DNA from: Reyranella sp.
GTDB lineage: Bacteria > Pseudomonadota > Alphaproteobacteria > Reyranellales > Reyranellaceae
Direction of reading: 5' to 3'
NCBI GenBank assembly: GCA_004296815.1
Contig: SCVT01000473.1
Span: 1 to 5,838, forward strand
Length of the DNA stretch: 5,838 nucleotides
In this document: one piece after another, positions 5,156 through 5,838 of the stretch
Layout: the number at the start of each line of letters is the position of its first letter
Numbering within the stretch: position 1 is the stretch's first letter
Translations under genes and position numbers: made by a program
The notes under the pieces: generated by a model
What the model saw: only the letters and a program-made list of their open reading frames with translations
What the model was told of the DNA's origin: nothing
Database searches by the model: none

Positions 5156-5838
5156 GTGACTTCCGCGTCGGAAGAGCAGGATCCTTTGCGCAGCGAGGCG
5201 GTGGACTGGTTGATCCGCATCCAGGCCGCGCCGGGCGATGCCACTCTGCGCGCGGGCCTCGATGATTGGCTGGCCGCAAGCGCCGCGCGTCGCCGTGCCT
5301 ATGGCAGCGTCGAGAAGGTCTGGCGTCTCACGGGCGCGCTGCCGGTGGCGGCGCCCGGCGTCGTTTCTCTGGCCGCCGCACGCACCTCCCGGATGCGCCG
5401 TGCTGCGGCCCTCGCAATGGCCGCCCTCGCGGCCTGCATCGCGCTCTACTTCCTCCCGGCGCTGCAGCTTCGTCTCGCGGCCGATCACATGACCGGCGTC
5501 GCCGAGCTGCGCGAGTTGCGGCTCGACGACGGCAGCACCGTGCACCTCGACGCCGGCAGCGCCATCGCCGTCAACTATGAGGCATCGCGACGCCAGGTGA
5601 CCCTGCTGGCGGGTCAGGCCTTCTTTCAGGTCGTGCGCGCAACGGACCGTCCTTTCGTCGTCACCGCCGGCGACGTGACGATCACGGTCACCGGCACCGC
5701 CTTCGACGTGCGCGCGTCGAACGACGGCGTCGCCGTCGCCGTGCAGTCGGGCTCGATCGACGTCGCGACGAGTAGGGGCGACCGCCACGCGGCAACGTTG
5801 ATGCGCGGCCAGCGTCTGACGATCGATCGTGGCGGTGC
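5156..5838 (+). CDS. FecR family anti-sigma/regulatory protein, 3'-truncated
   Basis: The frame is open to the right edge, giving 227 codons plus two bases. Residues 9-60 match the cytoplasmic N-terminal FecR domain (DUF4880), with its conserved tryptophans: DPLRSEAVDWLIRIQ, then GLDDWLAASAARRRAYG and VEKVWRLTG. This part normally binds the cognate sigma factor. One membrane helix follows at about residues 83-103. The periplasmic FecR domain then begins: VAELRELRLDDGSTVHLDAG, VNYEASRRQVTLLAGQAFFQ, RPFVVTAGDVTITVTGTAFD and AVQSGSIDV are all family hallmarks. Family members relay occupancy of an outer-membrane TonB-dependent receptor to the sigma factor. The GTG at 5156 is chosen because no ATG occurs in frame upstream and CGAGG lies about 10 bases before it. 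The protein appears intact as far as seen; roughly the last third is missing. A receptor gene is expected downstream but is not visible. Confidence 0.93.
   Translation, partial: MTSASEEQDPLRSEAVDWLIRIQAAPGDATLRAGLDDWLAASAARRRAYGSVEKVWRLTGALPVAAPGVVSLAAARTSRMRRAAALAMAALAACIALYFLPALQLRLAADHMTGVAELRELRLDDGSTVHLDAGSAIAVNYEASRRQVTLLAGQAFFQVVRATDRPFVVTAGDVTITVTGTAFDVRASNDGVAVAVQSGSIDVATSRGDRHAATLMRGQRLTIDRGG

Noticed and set aside
5087..5788. 233-codon minus-strand open frame
   Set aside because: It is antisense to the FecR gene, whose domain motifs are unmistakable on the + strand.

Overview
The window is high-GC bacterial chromosome that reads like a free-living alphaproteobacterium (Hyphomicrobiales or Rhodospirillales/Reyranella-like). 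The evidence is strong GC3 codon bias, a GGAAC-N16-CGTT promoter of the type read by the alphaproteobacterial general-stress sigma factor EcfG, and a FecI/FecR pair. The genus is inferred. No mobile elements, CRISPR arrays, tRNA or rRNA genes were seen. No gene-free stretch exceeds about 200 bases.

Layout. Positions 2-733 (+) hold the 3' part of an alanine-rich integral membrane protein. A perfect 11-bp stem-loop terminator separates it from a convergent small secreted protein of unknown function (807-1112, -). A 202-bp divergent intergenic region (1113-1314) carries several inverted repeats and an exact EcfG-type promoter in front of a hemerythrin-domain gene (1315-1857, +). That gene converges, across a second perfect 11-bp terminator, on a general stress protein 26-like flavin-binding protein (1923-2423, -). 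A 113-bp divergent region then leads to a full-length AsmA-family envelope protein (2537-4453, +). After it come a perfect 21-bp palindrome (4505-4525), a FecI-type ECF sigma factor (4546-5058, +) and a FecR-type anti-sigma regulator (from 5156, +) that runs off the right edge.

How the genes work together. Two themes are supported. The first is a stress pair: the hemerythrin and the pyridoxamine-oxidase-fold stress protein face each other, share a terminator, and have an exact and a one-mismatch EcfG-type promoter respectively, each about 40-45 bases upstream of the start codon. The second is the beginning of a cell-surface signalling module (sigma, then anti-sigma). It is preceded by a palindromic operator and probably leads to a TonB-dependent receptor gene beyond the window. 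AsmA and the membrane protein are ordinary envelope genes with no clear link to either theme. I do not see a demonstrably new biological system. The most worthwhile leads are the regulatory sites, namely the EcfG promoters and the palindrome in front of the sigma gene.
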